From Plasmopara viticola (taxonomy: Eukaryota; Oomycota; Peronosporomycetes; Peronosporales; Peronosporaceae), in the NCBI GenBank assembly GCA_001695595.3, contig MBPM02000022.1, forward strand, positions 806,001-870,000: a stretch of 64,000 nt of DNA. Reading direction: 5' to 3'. Positions 39,943 to 53,600 of the stretch are shown in pieces. Both the position numbers and the translations under genes were made by a program. The stretch's first letter is position 1. Each line of letters starts with the position of its first letter. Below the pieces are notes generated by a model. It was not told the DNA's origin and ran no database searches. It was given only the letters and a program-made list of their open reading frames with translations.

Positions 39943-41139
39943 TGGGACGACCGATACCTCCTTTTTATCTGTTAAGACATGTACAAATGCATTAGAGACA
40001 CACCAAAGTGTATACTTACCCTCTTCAATTGCTGAGACGATGTACGACCATAGCTACGATCTTTCGATCTATCTAGACTTTCACAGACGCAATAGGTATC
40101 AAGAAAGCGCAAATTCAATTCACTTAAGCGTTGATACGCTGTACGTCAGCAGATACGTCCTTTCTATCCTCTTAGACGTGCAAAGACGCAATAGGGCCAC
40201 AACTCAGCATCAAACCACTTTTCTAAAGTGCTCAGATAATGTGGGACGACCGATACGTCCTTCCTATCTCTTAAGGCATGTACAGATGCATTAGAGACAC
40301 ACCAAGGAGTATACTCACCTTCTTTAGCGCTGAGACGCTGTACGACCAAAGCTACGTTCTTTTGATCTACCTAGACTTTCACAGAATCAATAGGGTCACA
40401 AGAAAGCGCATATTAATTCATTTAAGCGTTAAGACGCTGTACGTCAGCAGATACGTCCTTTCTATCCTCTTAGACGTGCAAAGACGCAATAGGGCCACAA
40501 CTCAGCATCAAACCACTTTTCTAAAGTGCTCAGATGATGTGGGACGACCGATACGTCCTTTCTATCTCTTAAGACATGTACAGATGCATTAGAGACACAC
40601 CAAGGAGTATACTCACCTTCTTTAAGCGCTGAGACGCTGTACGACCAAAGCTACGTTCTTTTGATCTACCTAGACTTTAACAGAATCAATAGGGTCACAA
40701 GAAAGCGAACATTCAATTCATTTAAGCGTTAAGACGCTGTACGTCAGCAGATACGTCCTTTCTATCCTCTTAGACGTGCAAAGACGCAATAGGGTCACAA
40801 CTCAGCATCAAACCACTTTTCTAAAGTGCTCAGATAATGTGGGACGACCGATACGTCCTTCCTATCTCTTAAGACATGTACAGATGCATTAGAGACACAC
40901 CAAGGAGTATACTCACCTTCTTAAAGCGCTGAGACGCTGTACGACAAAAGCTACGTTCTTTTGATCTACTTAGACTTTCACAGAATCAATAGGGTCACAA
41001 GAAAGCGCATATTCAATGCATTTAAGCGCTAAGACGCTGTACGTCAGCAGATACGTCCTTTCTATCCTCTTAGACGTGCAAAGACGCAATAGGGCCACAA
41101 CTCAGCATCAAACCACTTTTCTAAAGTGCTCAGATGATG

Positions 41140-42338
41140 TGGGACGACCGATACATCCTTTCCATCTCTTAAGACATGTACAGATGCATTAAAGACACAC
41201 CAAAGAGTATACTTACCCTATTCAAGTGCTGAGACGATGTACGACCATAGCTACGGTCTTTCGATCTATCTAGACTTTCACAGACGCAAAAGGGTCACAT
41301 GAAAGCGCATATTCAATTCATTCAAGCGTTAAGACGCTGTACGTCAGCAGATACGTCCTTTCTATCCTATTAGACGTGCACAGACGCAATAGGGCCACAA
41401 CTCAGCATCAAACCACTTTTCTAAAGTGCTCAGATAATGTGGGACGACCGATACGTTCTTTTTATCTGTTAAGACATGTACAGATGCATTAGAGACACAC
41501 CAAGGAGTATACTCACCTTCTTAAGCGCTGAGACGCTGTACGACAAAAGCTACGTTCTTTTGATCTACTTAGACTTTCACAGAATCAATAGGGTCACAAG
41601 AAAGCGCATATTCAATGCATTTAAGCGCTAAGACGCTGTACGTCAGCAGATACGTCCTTTCTATCCTCTTAGACGTGCAAAGACGCAATAGGGCCACAAC
41701 TCAGCATCAAACCACTTTTCTAAAGTGCTCAGATGATGTGGGACGACCGATACATCCTTTCCATCTCTTAAGACATGTACAGATGCATTAAAGACACACC
41801 AAAGAGTATACTTACCCTATTCAAGTGCTGAGACGATGTACGACCATAGCTACGGTCTTTCGATCTATCTAGACTTTCACAGACGCAAAAGGGTCACATG
41901 AAAGCGCATATTCAATTCATTCAAGCGTTAAGACGCTGTACGTCAGCAGATACGTCCTTTCTATCCTATTAGACGTGCACAGACGCAATAGGGCCACAAC
42001 TCAGCATCAAACCACTTTTCTAAAGTGCTCAGATAATGTGGGACGACCGATACGTTCTTTTTATCTGTTAAGACATGTACAGATGCATTAGAGACACACC
42101 AAGGAGTATACTCACCTTCTTTAAGCGCTGAGACGATGTACGACCAAAGCTACGTTCTTTCGATCTACCTAGACTTTCACACACGCAATAGGGTCACAAG
42201 AAAGCGCATATTCAATTCATTTAAGCGTTAAGACGCTGTACGTCAGCAGATACGTCCTTTCTATCCTCTTAGACGTGCACAGACGCAATAGGGCCACAAC
42301 GAAGCATCAAGCCACTTTTCTAAAGTGCTCAGATGATG
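41140..42338. repeat. 600-bp higher-order repeat, two copies
   Basis: A trimer with CGATACATCCTTTCC and CCCTATTCAAG alternates with one carrying CGATACGTTCTTTTTATC. The repeat of 41140-41738 starts at 41739 and is very close until about 42120, where the last trimer changes. Confidence 0.82.
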
Positions 42339-43428
42339 TGGGACGACCGATACGTCCCTTTTATCTCTTAAGACAAGTACAGATGCATAAGCGACACACT
42401 AAAGTGTCTACTTACCCTCTTCAATTGCTGAGACAATGTACGACCATAGCTACGATCTTTCGATCTATCTAGACTTTCACAGACGCAATAGGATCACAAG
42501 AAAGCGCAATTTAATTCATTTAAGCGTTAAGACAATGTACGTCAGCAGATACGTCCTTTCTATCCTCTTAGACGTGCACAGACGCAATAGGGCCACAACT
42601 CAGCATCAAACCACTTTTCTAAAGTGCTCAGATAATGTGAAACGACCGATACGTTCTTTTTATCTGTTAAGACATGTACAGACGCATTAGAGACACACCA
42701 AAGTGTATACTCACCCTCTTTAAGCGCTGAGACGATGTACGACTATAGCTTTGTTCTTTTGATCTACCTAGACTTTCACAGAATCAATAGGGTCACAAGA
42801 AAGCGCATATTCAATTCATTTAAGCGTTGATACGCTGTACGTCAGCAGATACGTCCTTTCTATCCTCTTAGACGTGCAAAGACGCAATAGGGCCACAACT
42901 CAGCATCAAACCACTTTTCTAAGTGCTCAGATAATGTGACGACCGATACGTTCTTTTTATCTGTTAAGACATGTACAGATGGATTAGAGACACACCAAGG
43001 AGTATACTCACCTTCTTTAAGCTCTGAGACGCTGTACGACCAAAGCTACTTGATCTACCTAGACTTTCACAGAATCAATAGGGTCACAAGAAAGCGCATA
43101 TTCAATTCATTTAAGCGTTAAGACGCTGTACGTCAGCAGATACGTCCTTTCTATCCTCTTAGACGTGCAAAGACGCAATAGGGCCACAACTCAGCATCAA
43201 ACCACTTTTCTAAAGTGCTCAGATGATGTGGGACGACCGATACATCCTTTCTATCTCTTTAGACATGTACAGATGCATTGGAGACACACCTAAGTGTATA
43301 CTTACCCTATTCAAGTGTTGAGACGATGTACGACCATAGCTACGGTCTTTCGATCTATCTAGACTTTCACAGACGCAAAAGGGTCACATGAAAGCGCATA
43401 TTCAATTCATTTAAGCGTTAAGACGCTG

Positions 43429-43528
43429 TACGTCAGCAGATACGTCCTTTCTATCCTCTTAGACGTGCACAGACGCAATAGGGCCACAACTCAGCATCAA
43501 ACCACTTTTCTAAAGTGCTCAGATAATG
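43429..43528 (+). repeat. Reference subunit C (100 bp)
   Basis: A near-consensus subunit C. It begins with a direct repeat of TACGTC separated by six bases, followed by the pyrimidine-rich CCTTTCTATCCTCTTAG, then GACGTGCACAGACGCAATAG, and ends in a small inverted repeat and GATAATG. The segment after ACAAC is the best subfamily marker: CTCAGCATCAAACCAC in D1 and D5, GAAGCATGAAACAGC in D3, and a mixture of TAAGCATCAAGCCAC and GAAGCATGAAACAGC in D6. Confidence 0.95.
43503..43517. repeat. Short perfect inverted repeat in subunit C (example)
   Basis: CACTTT, a three-base TCT loop, then AAAGTG gives a perfect 6-bp stem. It occurs in most C subunits of D1, D5 and the CAAGCCAC form of D6, so roughly once per 300 bp there. 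In the GAAACAGC form of C only the inner CTTT/AAAG pairs remain. Whether it folds or binds a protein is not known. Confidence 0.7.
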
Positions 43529-46500
43529 TGGGACGACCGATACGTTCTTTTTATCTGTTAAGACATGTACAGATGCATTAGAGACACACCAAGGAGTATA
43601 CTCACCTTCTTTAAGCGCTGAGACGCTGTACGACCAAAGCTACGTTCTTTCGATCTACCTAGACTTTCACAGAATCAATAGGGTCACAAGAAAGCGCATA
43701 TTCAATTCATTTAAGCGTTGATACGCTGTACGTCAGCAGATACGTCCTTTCTATCCTCTTAGACGTGCAAAGACGCAATAGGGCCACAACTCAGCATCAA
43801 ACCACTTTTCTAAAGTGCTCAGATAATGTGAAACGACCGATACGTTCTTTTTATCTGTTAAGACATGTACAGATGCATTAGAGACACACCAAGGAGTATA
43901 CTCACCTTCTTTAAACGCTGAGACGCTGTACGACCAAAGCTTCGTTCTTTTGATCTACCTAGACTTTCACAGAATCAATAGGGTCACAAGAAAGCGCATA
44001 TTCAATTCATTTAAGCGTTAAGACGCTGTACGTCAGCAGATACGTCCTTTCTATCCTCTTAGACGTGCAAAGACGCAATAGGGCCACAACTCAGCATCAA
44101 ACCACTTTTCTAAAGTGCTCAGATGATGTGGGACGACCGATACATCCTTTCTATCTCTTTAGACATGTACAGATGCATTGGAGACACACCTAAGTGTATA
44201 CTTACCCTATTCAAGTGCTGAGACGATGTACGACCATAGCTACGGTCTTTCGATCTATCTAGACTTTCACAGACGCAATAGGGTCACAAGAAAGCGCATA
44301 TTCAATTCATTTAAGCGTTAAGACGCTGTACGTCAGCAGATACGTCCTTTCTATCCTATTAGACGTGCACAGACGCAATAGGGCCACAACTCAGCATCAA
44401 ACCACTTTTCTAAAGTGCTCAGATAATGTGGGACGACCGATACGTCTTTTATCTGTTAAGACATGTACAGATGCATTAGAGACACACCAAGGAGTATACT
44501 CACCTTCTTAAAGCGCTGAGACGCTGTACGACAAAAGCTACGTTCTTTCGATCTACTAGACTTTCACAGACAATAGGGTCACAAGAAAGCGCATATTCAA
44601 TTCATTTAAGCGCTTAGACGCTGTACGTCAGCAGATACGTCCTTTCTATCCTCTTAGACGTGCACAGACGCAACAGGGCCACAATTAAGCATCATGCCAC
44701 TTTTCTAAAGTGCTCAGATATTGTGGGACGACCGATACGTCCTTTCTATCTCTTAAGACATGTACAGATGCATTAGAGACACACCAAGGAGTATACTCAC
44801 CTTCTTTTAGCGCTGAGACGCTGTACGACCAAAGCTACGTTCTTTTGATCTACTTAGACTTTCACAGAATCAATAGGGTCACAAGAAAGCGCATATTCAA
44901 TTCATTTAAGCGTTAAGACGCTGTACGTCAGCAGATACGTCCTTTCTATCCTCTTAGACGTGCAAAGACGCAATAGGGCCACAACTCAGCATCAAACCAC
45001 TTTTCTAAAGTGCTCAGATGATGTGGGACGACCGATACGTCCTTTCTATCTCTTTAGACATGTACAGATGCATTGGAGACACACCTAAGTGTATACTTAC
45101 CCTATTCAAGTGCTGAGACGATGTACGACCATAGCTACGATATTTCGATCTATCTAGACTTTCACAGACGCAATAGGGTCACATGAAAGCGCATATTCAA
45201 TTCATTTAAGCGTTAAGACGCTGTACGTCAGCAGATATGTCCTTTCTATTCTCGTGGACGTGCATAGACGCAATAGGGCCACAACTCAGCATCAAACCAC
45301 TTTTCTAAAGTGCTCAGATGATGTGGGACGACCGCTACGTCCTTTCTATCTCTTTAGACATGTACAGATGCATTAGAGACACACCTAAGTGTATACTTAC
45401 CCTCTTCGAGTGCTGAGACGATGTACGACCATAGCTACGTTCTTTCGATCTATCTAGACGTTCACACACGCAATAGGGTCACAAGAAAGCGCATATTCAA
45501 TTCATTTACGCGTGAAGACGCTGTACGTCAGCAGATACGTCCTTTCTATCTTCTTAGACGTGCACAGACGCAGTAGGGCCACAACGAAGCATGAAATAGC
45601 TTTTCTAAAGTGCTCAGATGATGTGGGACGACCGATACGTTCTTTTCTATCGCTTTAGACGTTCACAGATGCATTAGAGACACACTAAAGTGTATACTCA
45701 CCCTCTTTAAGCGCTGAGACGCTGTACGACCATAGCTACGTTCGTTTGATCTATCTAGACGTTCACACACGCAATAGGGTCACAAGAAAGCGCATATTCA
45801 ATTCATTTACGCGTTAAGACGCTGTACGTCAGCAGATACGTCCTTTCTATCCTCTTAGACGTGCACAGACGCAATGGGCCACAACGAAGCATCAAGCCAC
45901 TTCTCTAAAGTGTTCAGATGATGTGGGACGACCGATACGTCCTTTCAATCTCTTAAGAAATGTACAGATGCATTAGAGACACAACAAAGCGTATATTCAC
46001 CTTCTTTAGCGCTGAGATGCTGTACGACCATAGCTACGTTCTTTTGATCTATCTAGACGTTCACACACGCAATAGCGTCAAAATTAAGCGCATATTCAAT
46101 TCATTTAGGCGTTAAGACAATGTACGTCAGCAGATACGTCCTTTCTATCCTCTTAGACGTGCACAGACGCAATAGGGCCACAACTAAGCATTCAACAGCT
46201 TTTCTAAAGTGCTCAGATGATGTGGGACGACAGATACGTCCTTTCTATCTCTTTAGACGTGCACAGATGCATTGAAGACACACCAAAGTGTAAACTCACC
46301 CTCTATAAGCGCTGAGACGATGTACGACCAAAGCTACGTTCTTCGATCTATCTAGACGTTCACACACGCAATAGGGTCACAAGAAAGCGCATATTCAATT
46401 CATTTAAGCGTTAAGACGCTGTACGTCAGCAGATACGTCCTTTCTATCCTCTTAGACGTGCACAGACGCAATAGGGCCACAACGAAGCATGAAACAGCTT

Positions 46501-46984
46501 TTCTAAAGTGCTCAGATGATGTGGGACGACCGATACGTCCTTTCTATCTCTTTAGACGTGCACAGATGCATTGAAGACACACCAAAGTGTAAACTCACCC
46601 TCTTTAAGCGCTGAGACGATGTACGACCAAAGCTACGTTCTTTCGATCTATCTAGACGTTCACACACGCAATAGGGTCACAAGAAAGCGCATATTCAATT
46701 CATTTACGCGTTAAGACGCTGTACGTCAGCAGATACGTCTTTTCTATCCTCTTAGACGTGCACAGACGCAATGGGCCACAACGAAGCATCAAGCCACTTT
46801 TCTAAAGTGCTCAGATGATGTGGGACGACCGATACGTCCTTTCTATCTCTTAAGAAATGTACAGATGCATTAGAGACACAACAAAGCGTATATTCATCTT
46901 CTTTAGCGCTGAGACGCTGTACGACCATAGCTACGTTCTTTTGATCTATCTAGACGTTCACACACGCGATAGCGTCAAAATTAA

Positions 46985-47385
46985 GCGCATATTCAATTCA
47001 TTTAGGCGTGAAGACGCTGTATGTCAGCAGATACGTCCTTTCTATCCTCTTAGACAATGCGCAGGCGCAATAGGGCCACAACGAAGCAACAAGCAACTTT
47101 TCTAAAGTGCTCAGATGATGTGGGACGACAGATACGTCCTTTCTATCTCTTTAGACGTGCACAGATGCATTGAAGACACACCAAAGTGTAAACTCACCCT
47201 CTATAAGCGCTGAGACGATGTACGACCAAAGCTACGTTCTTTCGATCTATCTAGACTTTCACAGACGTAATAGTGTCACAAGAAAGCGCATATTCAATTC
47301 ATTTAGGCGTGAAGACGCTGTATGTCAGCAGATACGTCCTTTCTATCCTCTTAGACGTGCACAGACGCAATAGGGCCACAACGAA
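46985..47385. repeat. 0.4-kb duplicated segment, copy 1
   Basis: Shares with 49045-49444 an unusual C reading AGACAATGCGCAGGCGC and GAAGCAACAAGCAAC, plus GTGAAGACGCTGTATGTC and CGTAATAGTGTCAC. The offset is 2,060 bp. Confidence 0.8.
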
Positions 47386-48419
47386 GCATGAAATAGCTTT
47401 TCTAAAGTGCTCAGATGATGTGGGACGACCGATACGTCCTTTCTATCTCTTAAGACATGTACAGATGCATTAGAGACACAACAAAGAGTATATTCACCTT
47501 CTTCAAGTGCTGAGACGCTGTACGACCATAGCTACGTTCTTTTGATCTATCTAGACGTTCACACACGCGATAGCGTCAAAATTAAGCGCATATTCAATTC
47601 ATTTAAGCGCTAAGACGCTGTACGTCAGCAGATACGTCCTTTCTATCCTCTTAGACGTGCACAGACGCAGTAAGGCCACAACGAAGCATTCAACAGCTTT
47701 TCCAAAGTGCTCAGATGATGTGGGACTACAGACACGTCCTTTCTATCTCTTTAGACGTGCACAGACGCATTAGAGACACACTAAAGTGTATACTCACCCT
47801 CTTTAAGCGCTGAGACGATGTACGACCAAAGCTACGTTCTTTCGATCTATCTAGACGTTCACACACGCAATAGGGTCACAAGAAAGCGCATATTTAATTC
47901 ATTTACGCGTTAAGACGCTGTACGTCAGCAGATACGTCTTTTCTATCCTCTTAGACGTGCACAGACGCAATGGGCCACAACGAAGCATCAAGCCACTTCT
48001 CTAAAGTGTTCAGATGATGTGGGACGACCGATACGTCCTTTCTATCTCTTAAGAAATGTACAGATGCATTAGAGACACAACAAAGCGTATATTCACCTTC
48101 TTTAAGCGCTGAGATGCTGTACGACCATAGCTACGTTCTTTTGATCTATCTAGACGTTCACACACGCGATAGCGTCAAAACTAAGCGCATATTTAATTCA
48201 TTTAAGCGCTAAGACGCTGTACGTCAGCAGATACGTCCTTTCTATCCTCTTAGACGTGCACAGACGCAATAGGGCCACAACGAATCATAAAACAGCTTTT
48301 CTAAAGTGCTCAGATGATGTGGGACGACAGATACGTCCTTTCTATCTCTTTACACGTGCACCGATGCATTAGAGACACAATAAAGTGTATACTTACCCTC
48401 TTCAAGCGCTGAGACGCTG

Positions 48420-48496
48420 TACGACCATAGCTACGTTCTTTTGATCTATCTAGACGTTCACACACGCAATAGCGTCAAAATTTAGGCGTTAAGACG
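48420..48496 (+). repeat. Truncated B subunit (77 bp)
   Basis: B runs to AGCGTCAAAA and then jumps to TTTAGGCGTTAAGACG. It also loses CTG before TACGTC. About 23 bp are missing in total. Confidence 0.85.
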
Positions 48497-48596
48497 TACG
48501 TCAGCAGATACGTCCTTTCTATCCTCTTAGACGTGCATAGACGCAATAGGGCCACAACGAAGCATGAAACAGCTTTTCTAAAGTGCTCAGATGATG

Positions 48597-48678
48597 TGGG
48601 ACGACAGATACGTCCTTTCTATCTCTTTAGACGTGCACAGATGCATTGAAGACACACCAAAGCTGCGCTGAGACGATG
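48597..48678 (+). repeat. Truncated A subunit (82 bp)
   Basis: CACACCAAAG is followed by CTGCGCTGAGACG, so about 18 bp around the usual GTGTAAACTCACCC are missing. It lies only 100 bp after the truncated B. Confidence 0.85.
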
Positions 48679-49044
48679 TACGACCAAAGCTACGTTCTTT
48701 CGATCTATCTAGACGTTCACACACGCAATAGGGTCACAAGAAAGCGCATATTCAATTCATTTAAGCGTTAAGACGCTGTACGTCAGCAGATACGTCCTTT
48801 CTATCCTCTTAGACGTGCACAGACGCAATAGGGCCACAACGAAGCATGAAATAGCTTTTCTAAAGTGCTCAGATGATGTGGGACGACCGATACGTCCTTT
48901 TCTATCCCTTTAGACGTTCACAGATGCATTAGAGACACACCAAAGTGTATACTTACCCTCTTTAAGCACTGAGACGCTGTACGACCATAACTACGTTCTT
49001 TCGATCTATCTAGACTTTCACAGACGTAATAGTGTCACAAGAAA

Positions 49045-49444
49045 GCGCATATTCAATTCATTTAGGCGTGAAGACGCTGTATGTCAGCAGATACGTCCTT
49101 TCTATCCTCTTAGACAATGCGCAGGCGCAATAGGGCCACAACGAAGCAACAAGCAACTTTTCTAAAGTGCTCAGATGATGTGGGACGACAGATACGTCCT
49201 TTCTATCTCCTTAGACGTGCACAGATGCATTGAAGACACACCAAAGTGTAAACTCACCCTCTATAAGCGCTGAGACGATGTACGACCAAAGCTACGTTCT
49301 TTCGATCTATCTAGACTTTCACAGACGTAATAGTGTCACAAGAAAGCGCATTTTTAATTCATTTAGGCGTGAAGACGCTGTATGTCAGCAGATACGTCCT
49401 TTCTATCCTCTTAGACGTGCACAGACGCAATAGGGCCACAACTA
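49045..49444. repeat. 0.4-kb duplicated segment, copy 2
   Basis: Counterpart of 46985-47385; similarity ends where the C changes from GAAGCATGAAATAGC to TAAGCATCAAGCC. Confidence 0.8.
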
Positions 49445-50577
49445 AGCATCAAGCCACTTTTCTAAAGTGCTCAGATGATGTGGGACGACGATACGTCCTT
49501 TCTATCTCTTAAGACATGTACAGATGCATTAGAGACACAACAAAGAGTATATTCACCTTCTTCAAGTGCTGAGACGCTGTACGACCATAGCTACGTTCTT
49601 TTGATCTATCTAGACGTTCACACACGCAATAGCGTCAAAATTAAGCGCATATTCAATTCATTTAAGCGCTAAGACGCTGTACGTCAGCAGATACGTCCTT
49701 TCTATCCTCTTAGACGTGCACAGACGCAGTAAGGCCACAACGAAGCATGAAACAGCTTTTCTAAAGTGCTCAGATGATGTGGGACGACAGATACGTCCTT
49801 TCTATCTCTTTAGACGTGCACAGACGCATTAGAGACACACTAAAGTGTATACTCACCCTCTTCAAGCGCTGAGACGATGTACGACCAAAGCTACGTTCTT
49901 TCGATCTATCTAGACGTTCACACACGCAATAGGGTCACAAGAAAGCGCATATTCAATTCATTTAAGCGTTAAGACGCTGTACGTCAGCAGATACGTCCTT
50001 TCTATCCTCTTAGACGTGCACAGACGCAATAGGGCCACAACGAAGCATGAAATAGCTTTTCTAAAGTGCTCAGATGATGTGGGACGACCGATACGTCCTT
50101 TCTATCTCTTTAGACGTGCACAGATGCATTAGAGACACACCAAAGTGTATATTACCCTATATAAGCGCTGAGACGATGTACGACCAAAGTTACGTTCTTT
50201 CGATCTATCTAGACGTTCACACACGCAATAGGGTCACAAGAAAGCGCATATTCAATTCATTTAAGCGTTAAGACGCTGTACGTCAGCAGATACGTCTTTT
50301 CTATCCTCTTAGACGTGCACAGACGCAATGGGCCACAACGAAGCATCAAGCCACTTCTCTAAAGTGTTCAGATGATGTGGGACGACCGATACGTCCTTTC
50401 TATCTCTTAAGAAATGTACATATGCATTAGAGACACAACAAAGCGTATATTCACCTTCTTTTAGCGCTGAGATGCTGTACGACCATAGCTAATTTGTTTT
50501 GATCTATCTAGACGTTCACACACGCAATAGCGTCAAAACTAAGCGCATATTTAATTCATTTAAGCGCTAAGACGCTG

Positions 50578-50663
50578 TACGTCAGCAGATACGTCAGACG
50601 TGCACAGACGCAATAGGGCCACAACTAAGCATTCAACAGCTTTTCTAAAGTGCTCAGATGATG
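50578..50663 (+). repeat. Truncated C subunit (86 bp)
   Basis: CAGATACGTC is followed directly by AGACGTGCAC, so 14 bp of the pyrimidine-rich tract are missing. Confidence 0.85.
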
Positions 50664-53600
50664 TGGGACGACAGATACGTCCTTTCTATCTCTTTAGACG
50701 TGCACAGATGCATTGAAGACACACAAAGTGTAAACTCACCCTCTATAAGCGCTGAGACGATGTACGACCAAAGCTACGTTCTTTCGATCTATCTAGACGT
50801 TCACACACGCAATAGGGTCACAAGAAAGCGCATATTCAATTCATTTAAGCGTTAAGACGCTGTACGTCAGCAGATACGTCCTTTCTATCCTCTTAGACGT
50901 GCACAGACGCAATAGGGCCACAACGAAGCATGAAACAGCTTTTCTAAAGTGCTCAGATGATGTGGGACGACCGATACGTCCTTTTCTATCCCTTTAGACG
51001 TTCACAGATGCATTAGAGACACACAAAGTGTATACTTACCCTCTTTAAGCACTGAGACGCTGTACGACCATAACTACGTTCTTTCGATCTATCTAGACTT
51101 TCACAGACGCAATAGGTCACAAGAAAGCGCATATTCAATTCATTTGAAGCGTAAGACGCTGTACGTCAGCAGATACGTCCTTTCTATCTTCTTAGACGTG
51201 CACAGACGCAATAGGGCCACAACGAAGCAACAAGCAACTTTTCGAAAGTGCTCAGATGATGTGGGACGACAGATACGTCCTTTCTATCTCTTTAGACGTG
51301 CACAGATGCATTGAAGACACACCAAAGTGTAAACTCACCCTCTATAAGCGCTGAGACGATGTACGACCAAAGCTACGTTCTTTCGATCTATCTAGACTTT
51401 CACAGACGCAATAGTGTCACAAGAAAGCGCATATTCAATTCATTTAGGCGCTAAGACGCTGTACGTCAGCAGATACGTCCTTTCTATCCTCTTAGACGTG
51501 CACAGACGCAATAGGGCCACAACTAAGCATCAAGCCACTTTTCTAAAGTGCTCAGATGATGTGGGACGACCGATACGTCCTTTCTATCTCTTAAGACATG
51601 TACAGATGCATTAGAGACACAACAAAGCGTATATTCACCTTCTTTAAGCGCTGAGACGCTGTACGACCATAGCTACGTTCTTTCGATCTATCTAGACGTT
51701 CACACACGCAATAGCGTCAAAATTAAGCGCATATTCAATTCATTTAAGCGTTAAGACGCTGTACGTCAGCAGATACGTCCTTTCTATCCTCTTAGACGTG
51801 CACAGACGCAATAGGGCCACAACTAAGCATTAAACAGCTTTTCTAAAGTGCTCAGATGATGTGGGACGACAGATACGTCCTTTCTATCTCTTTAGACGTG
51901 CACAGATGCATTAGAGACACAATAAAGTGTATACTTACCCTCTTCAAGCGCTGAGACGCTGTACGACCATAGCTACGTTCTTTTGATCTATCTAGACGTT
52001 CACACACGCAATAGCGTCAAAATTAAGCGCATATTCAATTCATTTAAGCGTTAAGACGCTGTACGTCAGCAGATACGTCCTTTCTATCCTCTTAGACGTG
52101 CACAGACGCAATAGGGCCACAACTAAGCATTCAACAGCTTTTCTAAAGTGCTCAGATGATGTGGGACGACAGATACGTCCTTTCTATCTCTTTAGACGTG
52201 CACAGATGCATTAGAGACACACCAAAGTGTAAACTCACCCTCTTTAAGCGCTGAGACGATGTACGACCAAAGCTACGTTCTTTCGATCTATCTAGACGTT
52301 CACACACGCAATAGGGTCACAAGAAAGCGCATATTCAATTCATTTAAGCGTTAAGACGCTGTACGTCAGCAGATACGTCCTTTCTATCCTCTTAGACGTG
52401 CACAGACGCAATAGGGCCACAACGAAGCACTCAAAGCTTTTCTAAAGTGCTCAGATGATGTGGGACGACCGATACGTCCTTTCTATCTCTTAAGACGTGC
52501 ACAGATGCATTAGAGACACACCAAAGTGTATACTCACCTTCCTTAAGCGCTGAGACGCTGTACGACCAAGCTACGTTCTTTCGATCTACATAGACTTTCA
52601 CAGAATCAATAGGGTCACAAGAAAGCGCATATTCAATTCATTTAAGCGTTAAGACGCTGTACGTCAGCAGATACGTCCTCTCTATCCTCTTAGACGTGCA
52701 CAGAAGCAACAGAGCCACAAGTAAGCATCAAACCACTTTTCTAAAGTGCTCAGATGATGTGGGACGACAAATACGTCCTTTCTATCTCTTGAGACGTGCG
52801 CAGATGCATTAGAGACACACCAAAGACTATACTTACCCTCTTTAAGCAAGACACGATGTACGACCTTGGCTACGTTCTTTCGATCTATCTAGACTTTCAC
52901 AGACGCAATAGGGTCACAAGAAAGCGCATATTCAATTCATTTAAGCGTTAAGACGCTGTACGTCAGCAGATACGTCCTTTCTATCCTCTTAGACGTGCAC
53001 AGACGCAATAGGGCCACAACGAAGCATGAAACAGCTTTTCTAAAGTGCTCAGATGATGTGGGACGACCGATACGTCCTTTCTATCACTTTAGACGTGCAC
53101 AGATGCATTAGAGACACACCAAAGTGTATACTTACCCTCTTTAAGCACTGAGACGATGTACGACCATAGCTACGTTCTTTCGATCTATCTAGACTTTCAC
53201 AGACGCAATAGGGTCACAAGAAAGCGCATATTCAATTCATTTAAGCGTTAAGACGCTGTACGTCAGCAGATACGTCCTTTCTATCCTCTTAGACGTGCAC
53301 AGACGCAATAGGGCCACAACGAAGCAAACAAGCTTTTCTAAAGTGCTCAGATGATGTGGGACGACAGATACGTCCTTTCTATCTCTTTAGACGTGCACAG
53401 ATGCATTAGAGACACACCAAAGTGTAAACTCACCTTCCTTAAGCGCTGAGACGCTGTACGACCATAGCTACGTTCTTTCGATCTATCTAGACGTTCACAC
53501 ACGCAATAGGGTCACAAGAAAGCGCATATTCAATTCATTTAAGCGTTAAGACGCTGTACGTCAGCAGATACGTCCTTTCTATCCTCTTAGACGTGCACAG

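Larger units (their letters stand above)
43229..45023. repeat. 900-bp higher-order repeat, two copies
   Basis: The A with GCATTGGAGAC, CCTAAGTG and CCCTATTCAAG begins at 43229, 44129 and 45024, each followed by two trimers of the GGAGTATACTC form. The second copy is a few bases short and more diverged. Confidence 0.75.
30241..45300. repeat. Array domain D5
   Basis: Markers are GATAATG at the end of C, A forms with CGATACCTCC and CTGTTAAGACATG, and B with AGAATCAATAGGG. C is mainly CTCAGCATCAAACCAC, as in D1, so D5 looks related to D1 although D3 separates them. Higher-order units of 6, 7, 2 and 3 trimers occur. No gene was seen. The right edge is gradual. Confidence 0.8.

Noticed and set aside
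43429..43528. Splice acceptor in subunit C (CCTTTCTATCCTCTTAG)
   Set aside because: The pyrimidine tract followed by AG looks like a 3' splice site, but no matching donor, exon or open frame accompanies it. It is kept only as part of the conserved satellite block.
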